64,000 nt of DNA from Maratus speciosus (GCA_963932465.1 CAWVRF010001077.1:744001-808000); one strand, 5' to 3'; counted from the first letter of the stretch, positions 23,395 to 35,822 are shown. Notes: generated by a model from the letters alone, not told the origin. Numbers and translations: made by a program.

Positions 23395-23915
23395 ATTTCC
23401 AATTAAAATATATCTTTGAATTGAAATTTGAATGAAATACAGGGTCATGAAAAATCGAAGAGTGTGAAAAATAGAATTACAAATATCTCGGCAACTAATA
23501 ATCCGATCGAGTTCATTCATGATGCAAAATTCGTGTTTTTTTATTGTCTTTATATTCACTCCTTCAAATAAACAATTTCGAAAATTTTTGTATACCTTTT
23601 TTCAGAACGAATATTTCAAGAGTCCGAAATAAATTGTCCCGGTTAATTGAGGTTACTGATATTCAATAGGCTTCCTCCCATTATTACTCCCTAAGTACAC
23701 ACCGAATTTCAAGTCTCTATCTCAATTTGTTCGGGAGATAGAGCGATTACAGACACACAGACATACAGGCGGACGGACAATTTTTTTTTCTAAAAATATG
23801 TTTTTCGGAATCTCCAGTGTCTGAGCCGTATAAATCCGTCAAAAAAATTTTTCGATTTTCAAAACGATTACAAGACTTACCCTATACTACGTATAATGGG
23901 GAAGTAAAAAGGACA
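23395..23915. mobile_element. Degenerate member of the 24214 family
   Basis: Contains 'tctatctcaatttgttcggg', 'cagacacacagacatacagg', 'aatccgtcaaaaaaattttt' and an 'ggggaagtaa' terminus, all with counterparts in the 14129 and 24214 elements. Boundaries are approximate. Confidence 0.5.
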
Positions 23916-24213
23916 CTAAAATATGTTTTTTATTCTTTAAACAGCTTGAATAGAATAAACAAATACTCAATAATGTGAAGTACAGCATATTTATATGACT
24001 GTAAAATGAAAACGTGCACTGTAGGCCTACACTGTAGACCTACTCGTAGTAGCCATCTTAAATAAATCTCGAATATCAGTTTGTTTTGTAGAAGACTTCT
24101 TTTTTTTAGGAAAGCATTTCTTATGATATGGAGTTTCATAATTTCTGAATGGTTGAAAAAACCGCTGTGTTCTGAAAACTTGATAATTGTATTAACCCTT
24201 AAATGCCCGATTT

Positions 24214-25290
24214 TTACTTTCTTCTATCTTTACAAGAAGAAAGTATTGGATTCATGAAAATTTTCGAATTCCGGTTTTCGACGGATTTACACGTTTTAGG
24301 GGTCAGAGATTCCAAAAAACATGTTTTTACAAAATGTCTGTCTGTGACTCTGTGAGTCTGTCTGTCTGTGTGTATGTGACACAAATTTTGTGGGCGCTCT
24401 ATCTCAAGAACTAATGCACGGAATTTAATAAAAATTGATATTCAGTTAGTGCCTAATACAAATTGATGCTGATTAGTTTTTGGTGTAAATAGCTCACCAG
24501 GTGGCGCTGCAATGCTGCATTTTTCACGATTTTCTCAATAGCTCTATCTCAAGAACTAATGCACGGATTTTGATCAAACTTCAGATTTAGTTAGTCCTTG
24601 ATATGAATTGATGATGATTACGTTTTGGTGTAAATCGCCCAACAGGTGGCGCTGTTATGATGAATTTTGCAGGAATTACACGATTTCCCCAATAGCTCTA
24701 TCTTAAGAACTAACGCACGGATTTTCATCAAACTTCAGATTAAGTTAGTCCTTGATATGACTTGCTACTGATTAGGTGTTGGTGTAAATCGCCCAACAGG
24801 TGGCGCTTCTCTGCTGCCTTTTCCACGATTGCCTCAATAGCTCTATCAATAGAACTAATGGACCAATTTTCATCTAACTTCAGATTTAGTTGTATGTTGA
24901 CACAAGTTGTTGTTAATTAGGTTTTGGTGTTAATCACCCAATAGGTGGCGCTGCTATGCAGAAATTTTCACGATTTTCGCTATTGCTCTATCTCAAAAAC
25001 TAATGTACGGATTTTCTCCAAACTTCAGATTCAGTCAGACGTTGACATAAATTGTTGCTGATTAGGATTTGGTATAAATCACCCAATAGGTGGCGCTGCT
25101 AGGCAGCATTTTGCTGAATTTAGACGATTTCAGCGATAGTCATATCTCAAGAACTAATGCGCGGAATTTCATATCGTTAGAATCCTCGTGAGATGCATAG
25201 ATTGCCATTTAATTTTGGCAGTGTGATAGCGAATTTTGAAGTATTAACATGTATGAGATAGGAGAAAGTTTTGGGATTGGTACATCCGAC
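24214..25290 (+). mobile_element. 1.1-kb non-autonomous element with six ~148-bp internal repeats
   Basis: Left end 'ttactttcttctatc', containing a small hairpin (ctttcttct / agaagaaag), then 'ttccggttttcgacggattt'. Right end 'ttttgggattggtacatccg'. Both ends match the 14129-14695 copy in complement. Between them 'gctctatctcaagaactaat' or variants recur at about 24397, 24541, 24693, 24840, 24984 and 25137, each with 'aggtggcgct'. No transposase. Family not assigned. Confidence 0.75.
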
Positions 25291-25551
25291 TAGTTTATTT
25301 TGTTTCGAAAAAATTATATATGATTCTCTGAAAGGTTTATTACACAGGAAAAATAATGAAAAAAATCAGAGATACATTTTTCATATAATACATCAATCTT
25401 TTTTTCTCTTGCATATCTACAATACAAGCAAAAGCTACTGTCGTGTAGCTGTTTTACGCTAAAATATTGCACATTAGTAAATATTTTAATAAGTATGTCT
25501 CCAAATACCTTATTTTATATAATTTTTTATTTTATAAAATTTAAGCTTTAA

Positions 25552-25784
25552 CCCTTTAATTCCCATGATAGAATGCGTTCTAGAAGTTCAGTGAATCTGA
25601 CTTCACACCAGAAAGTTTCAATGGTTAATTTCGCTTTATTTAAATACGGAATGTCTGTGTTATTGATCAAAGCAAATATTGCTATTTTAATTTTCTGGTG
25701 TGAATTAGGTATGTACGATTAAAAAAAGTCTATTAAATTCAAAACAGTGTTGTTTGCATATATGCAAAGCTGAGCACTAAAGGG
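25552..25784. mobile_element. Probable piggyBac-like MITE, 233 bp
   Basis: Ends 'CCCTTTAATTCC' and complement of 'CCCTTTAGTGCTC', preceded by TTAA (25548-25551) and followed by TGAA, a one-base decay of TTAA. An internal 'cacaccagaaa' pairs with 'tttctggtgtg'. It cuts off the pogo transposase remnant on its right. Confidence 0.6.
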
Positions 25785-25785
25785 T

Positions 25786-26099
25786 GAAAGGCATCAGCTG
25801 TTTGATTCCAACTGATATTGTTTGTCTCGTTCACATCTTCATCAGAGCCAAAATCTTTCGGGGCTGTTGTGTTAAGAACATTCTGAATGATGGTCTCACA
25901 TGCTGCCAACTTGTACGGATTTCTCTTACCACTAAAATTTAATAGAAATTTTTTCTTATTAAAACATTAAAATTGCTAGAATTTCGGTGATTCAATTAGC
26001 TATAATTGACTATTAAATTTTTGTGGTTCCGTACAAGTTGGCAGCTATGGTCTCATCTGCCAAAATTTCCTCTGTCGGCTCATCAAAATTTGCTTCAAA
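25786..26099 (-). pseudogene. Pogo/jerky-type transposase C-terminal remnant
   Basis: Minus strand from 26099 reads FEANFDEPTEEILADET. It is then interrupted by the MITE at 25899-26046 and its 9-bp target duplication, and continues ETIIQNVLNTTAPKDFGSDE, DVNETNNIS, WNQTAD. This acidic, Asp/Glu-rich tail following the catalytic domain is typical of pogo/Tigger/jerky transposases. No catalytic residues remain. Upstream (higher coordinates), 'tccttacaaaatggggcgtg' is shared in the other orientation with 59985-60004. Assignment rests on composition and motif style, so the exact family is tentative. Confidence 0.6.
25899..26046. mobile_element. MITE of 148 bp with 9-bp target duplication
   Basis: Inverted ends share 'GCTGCCAACTTGTACGGA', and 'atggtctca' is present at 25890-25898 and 26047-26055. 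A 9-bp duplication fits Mutator-like elements. The insertion splits the pogo-type coding remnant. Confidence 0.8.
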
Positions 26100-26227
26100 C
26101 CCAGGATTCACACGCTATTAAGTCACGCCCCATTTTGTAAGGACTCCAGCACCAGTCTATACTCCTATTATAAAGAGTAAAAAATTGTTTATTTGTCGGA
26201 GATAAGCTCTGGAACTACACTGTAAAA

Positions 26228-26870
26228 AAAATCACAGTAATTTTACAGCAAAAAATGCTGGCAATATGGGTGCCAGCAAATTTTGCCGTAAATATACAGC
26301 AATTTTGTTTTTTTTTTTGATTTTACAGCACTCTTGTAGATTTTCAGCATTTTTTGCTGTTAATTTTACAGCAGTTTTGTTTTTTAGATTTTACAGCACT
26401 TTCGTAGATTTTCAGCATTTTTTGCTGTTAATTTAACAAATTTTGTATTTTAGATTTTACAGTACTTTTGTAAACTCTCAGCATTTTTTGCTGTTAATTT
26501 AACAAATTTTGTTTTTTAGATATTACGGTAGTTATGTAAACTCTCAGCATTTTTTGCTGTTAATTTAACAAATTTTGTTTTTTAGATTTTACGGTAGTTT
26601 TGTAAACTGTCAGCATTTTTTGCTGTTAATTTAACAAATTTTGTTTTTTAGATTTTACGGTAGTTTTGTAATCTGTCAGCATTTTTTGCTGTTAATTTAA
26701 CAAATTTTGTTTTTTAGATTTTACGGTACTTTTGTAGATTTCAGCATTTTTTTGCTGTTATTTAACAAATTTTGTTTTTTAGATTTTACAGAAATTTGTA
26801 GATTCTCAGTACTTTTTACTATTAATTCATCACCAGCTTTATTTTTTAGGTTTAACATAATTTTTTGCTG
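26228..26870 (+). repeat. 66-bp minisatellite
   Basis: 'cagcattttttgctgtt' occurs at 26345, 26413, 26479, 26545, 26611, 26677 and 26742, giving spacings of 68, 66, 66, 66, 66 and 65 bp. Each unit contains the short palindrome cagca-(t)n-tgctg and 'ttttagattttac'. Confidence 0.9.
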
Positions 26871-27260
26871 TTAATTTACTAGAGCAATTTTTTTTTAAAC
26901 AGCACATTCGTAAATTTTGCACGAAGGCTGTGATATTTTACGCCTTTATTTTCAAAAACTTTGTAACAAGCAGCATACAGACATACCATGAAGAATGTAC
27001 AAAATACTTGAACATCATTATTTTCTAAATATATTTTTTCCCGATATAATATCGGAATTTCTGTAATTGAATAAGAAAAATTTCCATATGGTAATAGTGG
27101 CATACAAAACTTCACAGCCTTTAAATGATATGGCAAGCAAAATTTTATTTACTTATTATCATGGCCCCATTAAATCATTGGCCAAATTGGACAGTGGTAC
27201 TAGAGCTCATAAATTTTAGAAAAACAAATTTTTAAAATACGCACTCTGAACTGCTGGCAT

Positions 27261-27263
27261 TTG

Positions 27264-27304
<41 letters not shown>
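27261..27304. repeat. Poly(A)
   Basis: Uninterrupted A run of about 40 bases. Further homopolymers at 27412-27443 (C then A) and 27770-27794 (A). Confidence 0.9.
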
Positions 27305-27306
<2 letters not shown>

Positions 27307-27309
27307 ATA

Positions 27310-27765
27310 AGAAAGGAGCTTTAAGTCTGCCATCTGTCAGGCGACGACACTTACTGAACCTACGGATTTCCATTTGATAGCTGATGTTGATCCCTACATC
27401 TGTTTCTTACCCCCCCCCCCCCCCCCCAAAAAAAAAAAAAAAACTTGTTTTACTTTTTCGATTTGGATTGTAGTTTTTTTTTTTAGATGACACACTTATT
27501 TTCGAAACTGATTCTGAAAGTTTAAGTAACTTCATTGAAAAATACCTGTAATCAAAACAGTAAAAAAGGGCAGATGTGGGAATCGACATCAACTATAAAA
27601 AAAATAAATAAATAAATAAAATATCAAAATGCAAATGAGATTATAACCTTTCCAAAAGGTTTAGCATTAGCTTGAAAGTGTCTTTGCTGATGGGACAGGA
27701 GCCTTAATGAATTATGCCTTGGGCTTCTTTAGATTTATGGGGCCCTTTTTAGACTAGCTTTAAGA

Positions 27766-27797
<32 letters not shown>

Positions 27798-29056
27798 ATA
27801 AACCAGGGCTGTCTACCCCCCAAAAAGCTCCGATGGATTCTTTCCAAATATTCCACTGACAAGTAGGTTTTAATGTTTTTTTAATGGCAAGTTTTCTGTT
27901 AGTTGGGCAACACCAATTGCCAAACACCATATATCAAATATTTAATTACTGTATTATACTAAACTACCAGCTGTTACAGTAATTTCATTACTTATATCAC
28001 CAACCGCCAAATGAAGCAATAGTTGGCGAAATATCATTGGCACCCAGCTAACAGAAGAGTACCCCTTTTTATCAAATACAGTAAAGTAAAACCTGCAAAA
28101 ATGGAACATTTTCATAACAGAAAAATAGTCTCTACAATAAAGTAGTACAATTATACCTCTTTGAAGTGGAATTTCTGACCAATCCATTTAGATATTCCAT
28201 TTTTATAAGTTTTACTCCATTCTACTTTTTCTCTTTAATTCAACTGTCTAAGAAACATTTTTCTACTTTATTTTCTAATCTAGTTTCATATGCAGTTTCT
28301 AATATATGAAGCTGATTAAATTTCTGATAAGTAGTAAAATGTGAAACAGATTTCTTTTCATCTGAAACATAGTTTGTTTTAAAATTAAATAGTTATGCTA
28401 TTCTGTAAACTTTTTTTTTTTTTTTTGTAAATAAATTTAATTTGAATAAGATTTTTTCGAGGAATAGAGGCAGTTTTAATTTAAAAAAATTATCACATTT
28501 TAAAGTTGAATGGATACTATATTCCTCATTCATAATTTATCTAAGATACATAAAACGATCATGGATTTATGAAGCTTTTGCTTGTCAGTTTGCTATATAT
28601 ATATAATAAGTATAATTGTAGACATGTATACATAAGTTTAGTAACAAAATTTAAGTTTAGTAATAAAATTATCTTGGAGCTGAACTTTAAAAAAGAAAAA
28701 GGTACTTTCAATTTTTCTATTAACAGCGAATCTTCATACAATAAAATCTTGATAATGAAACAGTTGTGGATTTAATAAGCTTTGTTTCCATTAAAAGTTT
28801 ATTGAAATATGAAAAAGTTACATTAAATCTTGAAAAATGAAAATGATTTATTAAATTCATCCAAAGACTTGTATTGTTCGAGCATAGTTAAATAATAATA
28901 ATAATGGTTGGTTGGCACTGATAGTGCTATCACTGTTATTGGTTGAAAAAAAAAATATGTTGAACATACTAAAATTGACATCAATTTGTTTTAGATATAA
29001 CATGCCACATCAGGGTCATAGGAATATTCTTTTTTGAATGTATGCTTATACCCTGT
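27310..29056. other. No recognisable feature
   Basis: AT-rich sequence with homopolymers. Short open frames overlap on both strands and show no conserved motif. 'ttggcgaaatat' at about 28022 echoes the 23-kb TTGGCGA segment. Confidence 0.5.
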
Positions 29057-29366
29057 TCAAATCGGATATTTAAGATATCTTAGATCGTTAAAATCTCTGG
29101 GGGAGATCCATAAACTATCTCAGCGAGTAATTTTTCTTCAGTTAGATACAGGCACTACCACTCACTCTGGCTATAAAGCTCCAGTTTAACTGACTAGCGG
29201 TTGGTTTTATTTTATGCATACTTTGCATTCGTTCAAATCTCAGACACAGTGACATTCACAGATGTCGTAGATGAGTTTTGAGATGTGAACAGGCATTCAA
29301 TTACAAGACAGTACAGCCTTAAAAAAAAAAGGCGGTCTAAGATATCTTAAACATCCAATCTGAGCA
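29057..29366. mobile_element. MITE of ~310 bp
   Basis: Inverted ends share 'TCA(A/G)AT(C/T)GGAT(A/G)TTTAAG' and continue as 'atatcttaga'. A small internal inverted pair is also visible. No coding sequence. Confidence 0.75.
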
Positions 29367-30921
29367 ATGTACAATATGTGTGAGGCATACCAAAATTAAG
29401 ATCATAAGGCCCATTGATATGTATTATGTTCTTGGATTTATTTCGTTGCAAGAAAACAATTTGCATTAGAAATATGTCTGAAAGATAATTGGAATTAAAT
29501 AATATAAAAAAAAACATGAAAATTGAAATTGAAAAAGTTTAATTTTTACAAGATTACAATTACATCAATTACAACTCATAATCCAGTTATATAATTTAAC
29601 AGGGATTGTGACACACTTGTATAATATTCAATCTGCTACACAATTCTTTTGTTGCTTGTTTCCTCTGTTGAGATTAAAATTCATTATGCATCTGAAAAAA
29701 AAGAAAAAAAAAGGGTAAGATTCCTAGATACATATCGTATATTCTTAAAGATTTAGTATTACTTTTGGGATATAATGAATATTTGGTCTTTCGACTGTGT
29801 TCTTCATTTATCTAATACTGAACAGTAATTGCCCAAATATTGTTGGATATTTATTTATAGCCAATAAATTCAGGATAATATATTTTCTTTATTTTTTTTA
29901 TGCAATGATTTTCTCAACTGCAAATTGGATGCATTTATGAAGCAATTTTAATTCTTAAATGAAAAAAAAAAAACTATTCTGATTTAGACACACAAAAAAT
30001 GATGTGATTGTATGAGAAAAATTCAAACTGCTCAGTAGGATGTAAAAAAAAATGATTTTTTTTGTTTTTTAAATAAAAGAAAAAATCAGATTTTTTTAAT
30101 TTAAAACGGATTTTTATGATTTTTTTCCTAGCATTCAAATACTGAATAGCTACTAAGAGTTTTAGGTTTCCAAAACAATCAAAAGTCTAATTGCTAACAT
30201 AATCCATATTTTTACACTTTAATTAATAGAATTATAATTATTAGTTAATAATTACAGAAATTACAATAGATGCAAATTAGTAGTTTCAGTCATTAGTAGC
30301 ATACAATGTTATAAACATTAATATTTTGTAATACTTATGTAAAACTAATTTAATACTAGAGATATTTACATTTATTAGAATTATTAACTGTGAGTAATAT
30401 TAAATTGTTAACACTACTTAAGATTAAAAATTATTAAACTCTGCAATTATGAACATACTACCGTTTCTATGCTTTAATTACTAAATGATAATAATTCAGT
30501 ATTCATCCTAGAAAGAAAAGGGGGTAGGATGCAAGTTCCAAAAAAGGACAATATTTCATGTGGAAATATATCAGTAATGTGTTCTGTTAGTAATTATATA
30601 AATAAAAAAGTATATAGTTTCTTAGTATGATAAATAAAGTGTTATAAATGTTAATAATTTTATGAATTACAAATTAAAAAATACAATTGAATAACAACAT
30701 GTTTTAACTTTTTTCTAAAGAAATAATGTTCTATCACTTTTGTAAGATCTTGGGCACATAGATTTAGAAATACTGTGGATTTTGGAATTATTTTTACAAG
30801 AAATCTCTGTCTACTACAGGTGAATTTCATTATTTTTTTAAGAGGCAGGAGGGTCCATTTTGCCAATTTCAAAAGGCGCAGTTGTGGCGTCTTACATAAT
30901 TGGCCTAGGGAGAATAGTAAG
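29367..30921. other. No recognisable feature
   Basis: AT-rich DNA with poly(A/T) tracts. No coding, RNA or transposon end was recognised. Confidence 0.5.
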
Positions 30922-30923
30922 TA

Positions 30924-31299
30924 CCATACATACTCTCATATAAGTCGAGGAATTTCTGACAAGTAAATTTGGGAGGTCGACTTATACGCGAGTCAATTAA
31001 AACATAAAACTTCAAATACTGCAAAATTCTGACTTTTTATGTGCATGAATAATAAAATATTACAGAAAATATACAAATAATAATAATTTATCATTAAAAA
31101 ATTTGTCAATGATTTATTTTTATTTACTTACTACTTTTTCGCATAGGCAAGTGAAATATTTGGTTTGATTTTGTGCAAAATTGAAGTAAAAAGTTAAGGG
31201 GTTGACTTATATGCAGGTTTTTGATTTTTTGCAGAATTTGCATTCGAAAGTTAGGGGGTTGACTTATATGCGAGTCGACCTATATGCAAGTATATACGG
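30924..31299. mobile_element. Tc1/pogo-like MITE of 376 bp
   Basis: Inverted ends 'CC(A/G)TA(C/T)ATACT' continuing as 'tcatataagtcga' and 'gcatataggtcga' in complement, with TA at 30922-30923 and 31300-31301. 'gggttgacttatatgc' is repeated inside the right end. No transposase. Confidence 0.8.
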
Positions 31300-31834
31300 T
31301 AATTACAAAGTTGCAAATAATTTCATTAGTTACCCATTCATACACACATACGGAGTAAATATAAGGAATAGCCAGTTATATATGAAATCCTCAAAATATT
31401 AAACAGCATAGCATTATTAGCACTCAGTGGGGATTCTCAGCATTCAGTTTGAAATAGCTTTGCTTTCAAATAGCCTTTTTAATCTGTAACAATTTTCATT
31501 TGGTGTATATGAGTTCAAAAATAAAAAAAACGTTAATTCAACTTTTACCGAAAAAGCTCTTGCTGTGCTTAACATTTTATACCAATTGGTTCTTTTTCTC
31601 TTATACATTGTTTTACAAGAAACGTTCAGATGATGTCATTCTTTCATTCTTCTTTAGCTTTAGTATTTGCTATAAATTATTGCAAAAGTTCTGAATTTAT
31701 GTGTTTCTGAAATTATCTTATATAATACTTGAGCAATAATAAGCAATCGATAATAAGTAATTAATAAGCAATCGATATTCTGATAACTTATAAAAATGAT
31801 ATATGTAAAAAGTTCTTCTGCTACTAAGCTGTTA

Positions 31835-32700
31835 TGTAACTTATTCCAGATATGTCCATATGGACAGATTAAAATCGTAGAATGAACAATGTTGAAAGAG
31901 AAATTAGGAAGGATATAACATTTGAGGAAATTTTAGTTCATGTAAGTGCATAAATTAAAGAGAACAATATAAAAAAAAAAAAATCTCCAAATAAAACTTG
32001 TTGAATGGACCCTATTCAGGTGACGTCAGACGCCAGTATGATGATCTGTTATTCCAGTTACTGCACCTGCAGAATACCAGTATGCGCAGGCGCAAACAGA
32101 CAACTTTAGCCTTGACCCAGGTTGAGTGCATACATTTTAACTGAAAATTTGCAAACTTAGGGAATTTTCTCGCATACAGAACAACATTTTGAATTTAGAT
32201 TACAATATATTAAGTATATGCTGCAGCAGCAAAGAATTTTTTTACGGCATTTTTAACAAACAAGCATTAATAACTCACACTCCACAGACTGCTATGCTAA
32301 ACACCGCCAGCAGACTAATTATAGCCTCGACCTCAGGCCGCGTGCATAAGGTCCATTAGAATTTTGAAAAGCTAGTTGCTATTTAAAATAGTGCACATTC
32401 ATGCATATGTTATTCATAATACTGTTTTAATAGATAGAAATGATGTTTTTATTAAATGACTATGTGTGATTTTAAATAAACGTTTATAAGAAATAAAATA
32501 AGACTTGTATTATTAATATTCCTTAAAATTAGTTAATAAAATATATATAACTAAGCAACCATTGTCCTTTTTAATTATATAAAGCAGTAAGGGGGAAAAA
32601 AAAGGTTAAGGTCAGTGCAAACCAGGCAAAGCAATTGGTATGACCTTTTATTCCAATATTAATGTCTTCATTAATTGAAAAATTGGGTTATGTAGATTTC
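31835..32700 (+). repeat. Left arm of a large inverted repeat
   Basis: 'gtccatatgga', 'agagaaatta(g)gaaaggata', 'gaattttgaaaagct' and 'aataagacttgtat' appear in reverse order and complement at 32895-33385. The arm is lengthened by the MITE at 32004-32357. Confidence 0.8.
32004..32357. mobile_element. MITE of ~354 bp inserted in the inverted arm
   Basis: Ends 'AATGGACC(C/T)TAT(T/G)CA' in inverted orientation. The opposite arm lacks it at the corresponding place (about 33250). It is less AT-rich than its surroundings and carries 'tgacgtca' at 32021-32028 and 'gcgcaggcgc'. Confidence 0.7.
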
Positions 32701-32709
32701 TACCTCTAT

Positions 32710-33519
32710 CAGGGTTGCAAAAGAGCCGGCTAAAATTAAAAAAGGCCAGGCCGGTGGCTTTTATTGGTTTTAACCGGCTATTTTTTGGCCAAAATTGGCC
32801 ATAATTGGCTTTTATACAATGAAGCATTGTAATTATAAACTACACATTTTAAAGTGTTTTTAATTAGTTTTAATGACATTTAATTGATTTAGAGTTTAAT
32901 AAGTAACCCAATTTCTCAATAATGAGGATATTAATACTGGAATAAAACTTAGATGTTTTGCTAGTGATTTGAAGTCAGAATTGCAAATATGTCAGCTAAA
33001 TTTTAAAAGGGCCATACCTCACTGCCAATTTTTTCATTTTTACTGCTTTATAAAATTAAAGAGGACAATGGTTATTTAGTTACATGTTTTATTACTTAAT
33101 TTTAAGAGCTATTAATATACAAGTCTTATTTTATTTCTAGTAAACATTTAAAATTATACATAGTCATTAATAAAAACACCATTTCTCACTATTAAAAACA
33201 TTGCAAACAGCATATGCATGAATATGCTTAACAAGCAGCTTTTCAAAATTTTATTTACAGAAATTTTTCTTCTTGTTTAAATGCTCTATTTTTTATACAC
33301 TTATGCACCACTCTCCTCAAATATTATATCCTTTCTAATTTCTCTTTTAACATTTATAACTTAATCTCTCCATATGGACACACAAGAATGTTTCCATTTT
33401 GATGTGCTACATTTTGTCATTAATTAATCTTTAAAATGTGTAGTGTATGTGGAGCTATGTAATATAGAATTTCAAAATACCAGTTTGGAGCCTAACTTAT
33501 ATTATTTTCAATGTTTAAA

Positions 33520-33550
<31 letters not shown>

Positions 33551-33957
33551 TTCCAGACATAATGCCTTCACATTTTGGACTTACTTATTTGACAAATAAG
33601 TAATAGAAATCTATATTTTTTTTAGTAGAAAATATTTATAAGTGTATTAAAAATTAATTGATCCAAATTTAAAACAAATTAACTGTAAACCAACTTTAAA
33701 AAATAAAAGCCGGCTTTTTTAAAGTGGTTAAAACCAAACATAGCCGGCCGGCTTTTTGGGGGGCTGGCTAAAAGCCGGCAACCTTGACCTCAATTAAATG
33801 CCTTTAAAACTAATTAAAAAACACATAAAAATGTGTCATTTATAATTAAAATGCTTCACTGTATAAAAGCCAATTTTGGCCAAAAAAAGCAGTTTAAAAC
33901 CAATAAAAGCCACCGGCGTGGCTTTTTTTAATTTTAGCTGGCTTTTTTGCAACCCTG
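32710..33957. mobile_element. hAT-like element of ~1.25 kb
   Basis: Ends 'CAGGGTTGCAAAA' and complement, with inverted similarity for about 170 bp through 'ccggctaaaatt', 'ggtggcttttattggtttta' and 'ttggccaaaattggc'. An extra partial copy of the end lies at 33708-33788. The middle holds the right arm of the 31835 inverted repeat instead of a transposase. No 8-bp target duplication is evident. Confidence 0.75.
32895..33385 (-). repeat. Right arm of the large inverted repeat
   Basis: Complementary to 31835-32700 without the MITE. It lies inside the hAT-like element while the left arm lies outside it. Unusually, the element encloses an inverted copy of its own flank. Confidence 0.8.
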
Positions 33958-35600
33958 CAATGATACTTTTTTATCGCCTTAGTGGCAGATTAACTGAGAT
34001 ATGATTCCCCCCCCCCCTACTCTTTCTTTTTATTTTCCCCCTGTTAGAGTTGGTCCTATCAAAATCCTCTCAATATAAAACTGTACATAATATTAAGAAG
34101 ATTTATAATAAATTTACGCAAACTTGATATTTTGTGAATTGACGAAGTTATGAAATTTATTTCTTCTCAAATTCCTGGGGTTTCCCCCCCCCCCCGCTGC
34201 TTGAGGCAATTTTTAATGACATAAAAAATCTGCCATACATAAATTTGTGGTCATTTTTCTAGAAGTAATAACTTTAACCTGATTCGATACGTATCACAAT
34301 TAAGAAGTTATGGGATTTTTTCTGTTTTCACAAAAATTATCTTTATTTCCACCTCCTTGGTTTGATTTTACCCATTAGCAAACTTAACAGAGATTTTCTG
34401 CATCAATTTGGAAGAGATTTGTTCAGAATAAATTTAAACTTCCTTCATAAAAAAAAACATGAGTTCAGCCATATTATCGAGAAATACATATTAAAAATAA
34501 AATACATATAGAATGATATAAATTTAAAAATAATAATAATTTTGCCCATACATCTGAACTGAAAATTTCATTGTTTACATCTGTGATGATGTGCGGGATT
34601 TTAAAGTTGCGGATTTGAAGGAGTCTACTGAATTGAGATTAAAAATGTTTATAATTAATTATATCAAGATGACTATAATAAGGATTCAAAATATTGATAA
34701 GTGCACTCAGGTTTATGTGCATTTGAATTTTCGTTGTTTGTGTCTGATTAAAAGAAAATAAAAAAAATAGAAAGGGGGGGGGGCAGTTTATAGGGTGGTG
34801 GATAATTGGAAGTTTACTGTATTTCTTACGAAATCTACCTAGGCTGCACTAAAAAGTTCCCAGTGGGGACTATATAGAATAATAAAAAGATATAAAAAAT
34901 ATATATACAATTATTTTTTTCTTAGACAATTCAATTCATTATTTCAATTCATTCAAAACTTCACTGTAATAAAATTGTTAATTTAAAAGTTATTTTGGGA
35001 TTTGGCAAAAAGTTGAGTTTAAAAAAGAAATGTTTAACCATTTTATTTTAAAAAGTTATCAAAATTCCACCGTACAATGTGTATTTATTATAAAACAAAT
35101 TTTGAGATAATTATTGCAACTATTATATACATACCAGAAACTAGAATGAATGATGCACAAGGCAAATTTATATTTCCCTGTAGACTCAGTTGGTACATTG
35201 CAACCTAAAATAAATATAAAATTATAATATAATAATCATTAAATTTATTCATTAATAAAATATTCTACTTTTCGTTGTTTAATATAATACTTCTAGTTAA
35301 ACTTTCATAAACTATTACTTCAAACATGGTTAAAACTTTTAAAGATAATTTAAAATGTATTGATATTGAACTCTATTAAACGTGTTATTTTTAAAAAGTA
35401 TATACACAATGTTATGAGTCGAACCACTGTGAACAACCCCTTCACATAAAATTATACTAGACTAATTATAGAAACAAGAATACACCTGCATCGTTTACGG
35501 TAGTAACCCCCACCCCCTTTTTCTTTTAAATGTGGTTTGTGTTTGGACATTCGATTTTGATGTTGGAAAGAGGTAATTGAAAAGAATCAGTGGAGTAATG
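33958..35600. other. AT-rich DNA with C/G runs and one pogo-like end
   Basis: Poly(C) at 34009-34016 and 34184-34195 and poly(G) at 34777-34787. The fragment 'tgcggatttgaaggagtctactg' (split: tgcggatttg + aaggagtctactg) near 34611-34633 matches an end of the 42593 element. No gene was seen. Confidence 0.5.
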
Positions 35601-35660
35601 ACGACCATTGTGCTCACTCCAGCAAAATAGGACAATCAGGCAAGAATAGATAATGTGCAT

Positions 35661-35668
35661 GTGACGTC
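35661..35668. promoter_or_regulatory. CRE-type TGACGTCA palindrome
   Basis: A perfect cAMP-response-element core about 155 bp upstream of the THAP-like ATG at 35823. An 8-bp word can occur by chance, so a regulatory role is only suggested by position. Confidence 0.3.
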
Positions 35669-35822
35669 ACGAAGACATAAAAAAGTACAACTCAACTTAC
35701 GGTTGGCAAAACATTTGCGTGCTTCACCATTGTTTTCTATGTATTTTGCATCTGTTTATTATTATTTTTCGGCTTTATTATCTATATAATTATTTTTTTG
35801 GCTTATCCTACTATTTTACAAA

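Noticed and set aside
24195..24212. A piggyBac-like 'ttaaccctta' end left of the 24214 element
   Set aside because: Only one end is visible; no partner with TTAA was found, so a full element cannot be claimed.
26228..26870. CRISPR array
   Set aside because: Spacing is regular, but the intervals between repeats are themselves repeated, not unique spacers, and the DNA is clearly eukaryotic.
28559..28775. Overlapping 60- and 68-codon frames on opposite strands
   Set aside because: Low-complexity AT-rich sequence with no domain, splice site or codon bias.
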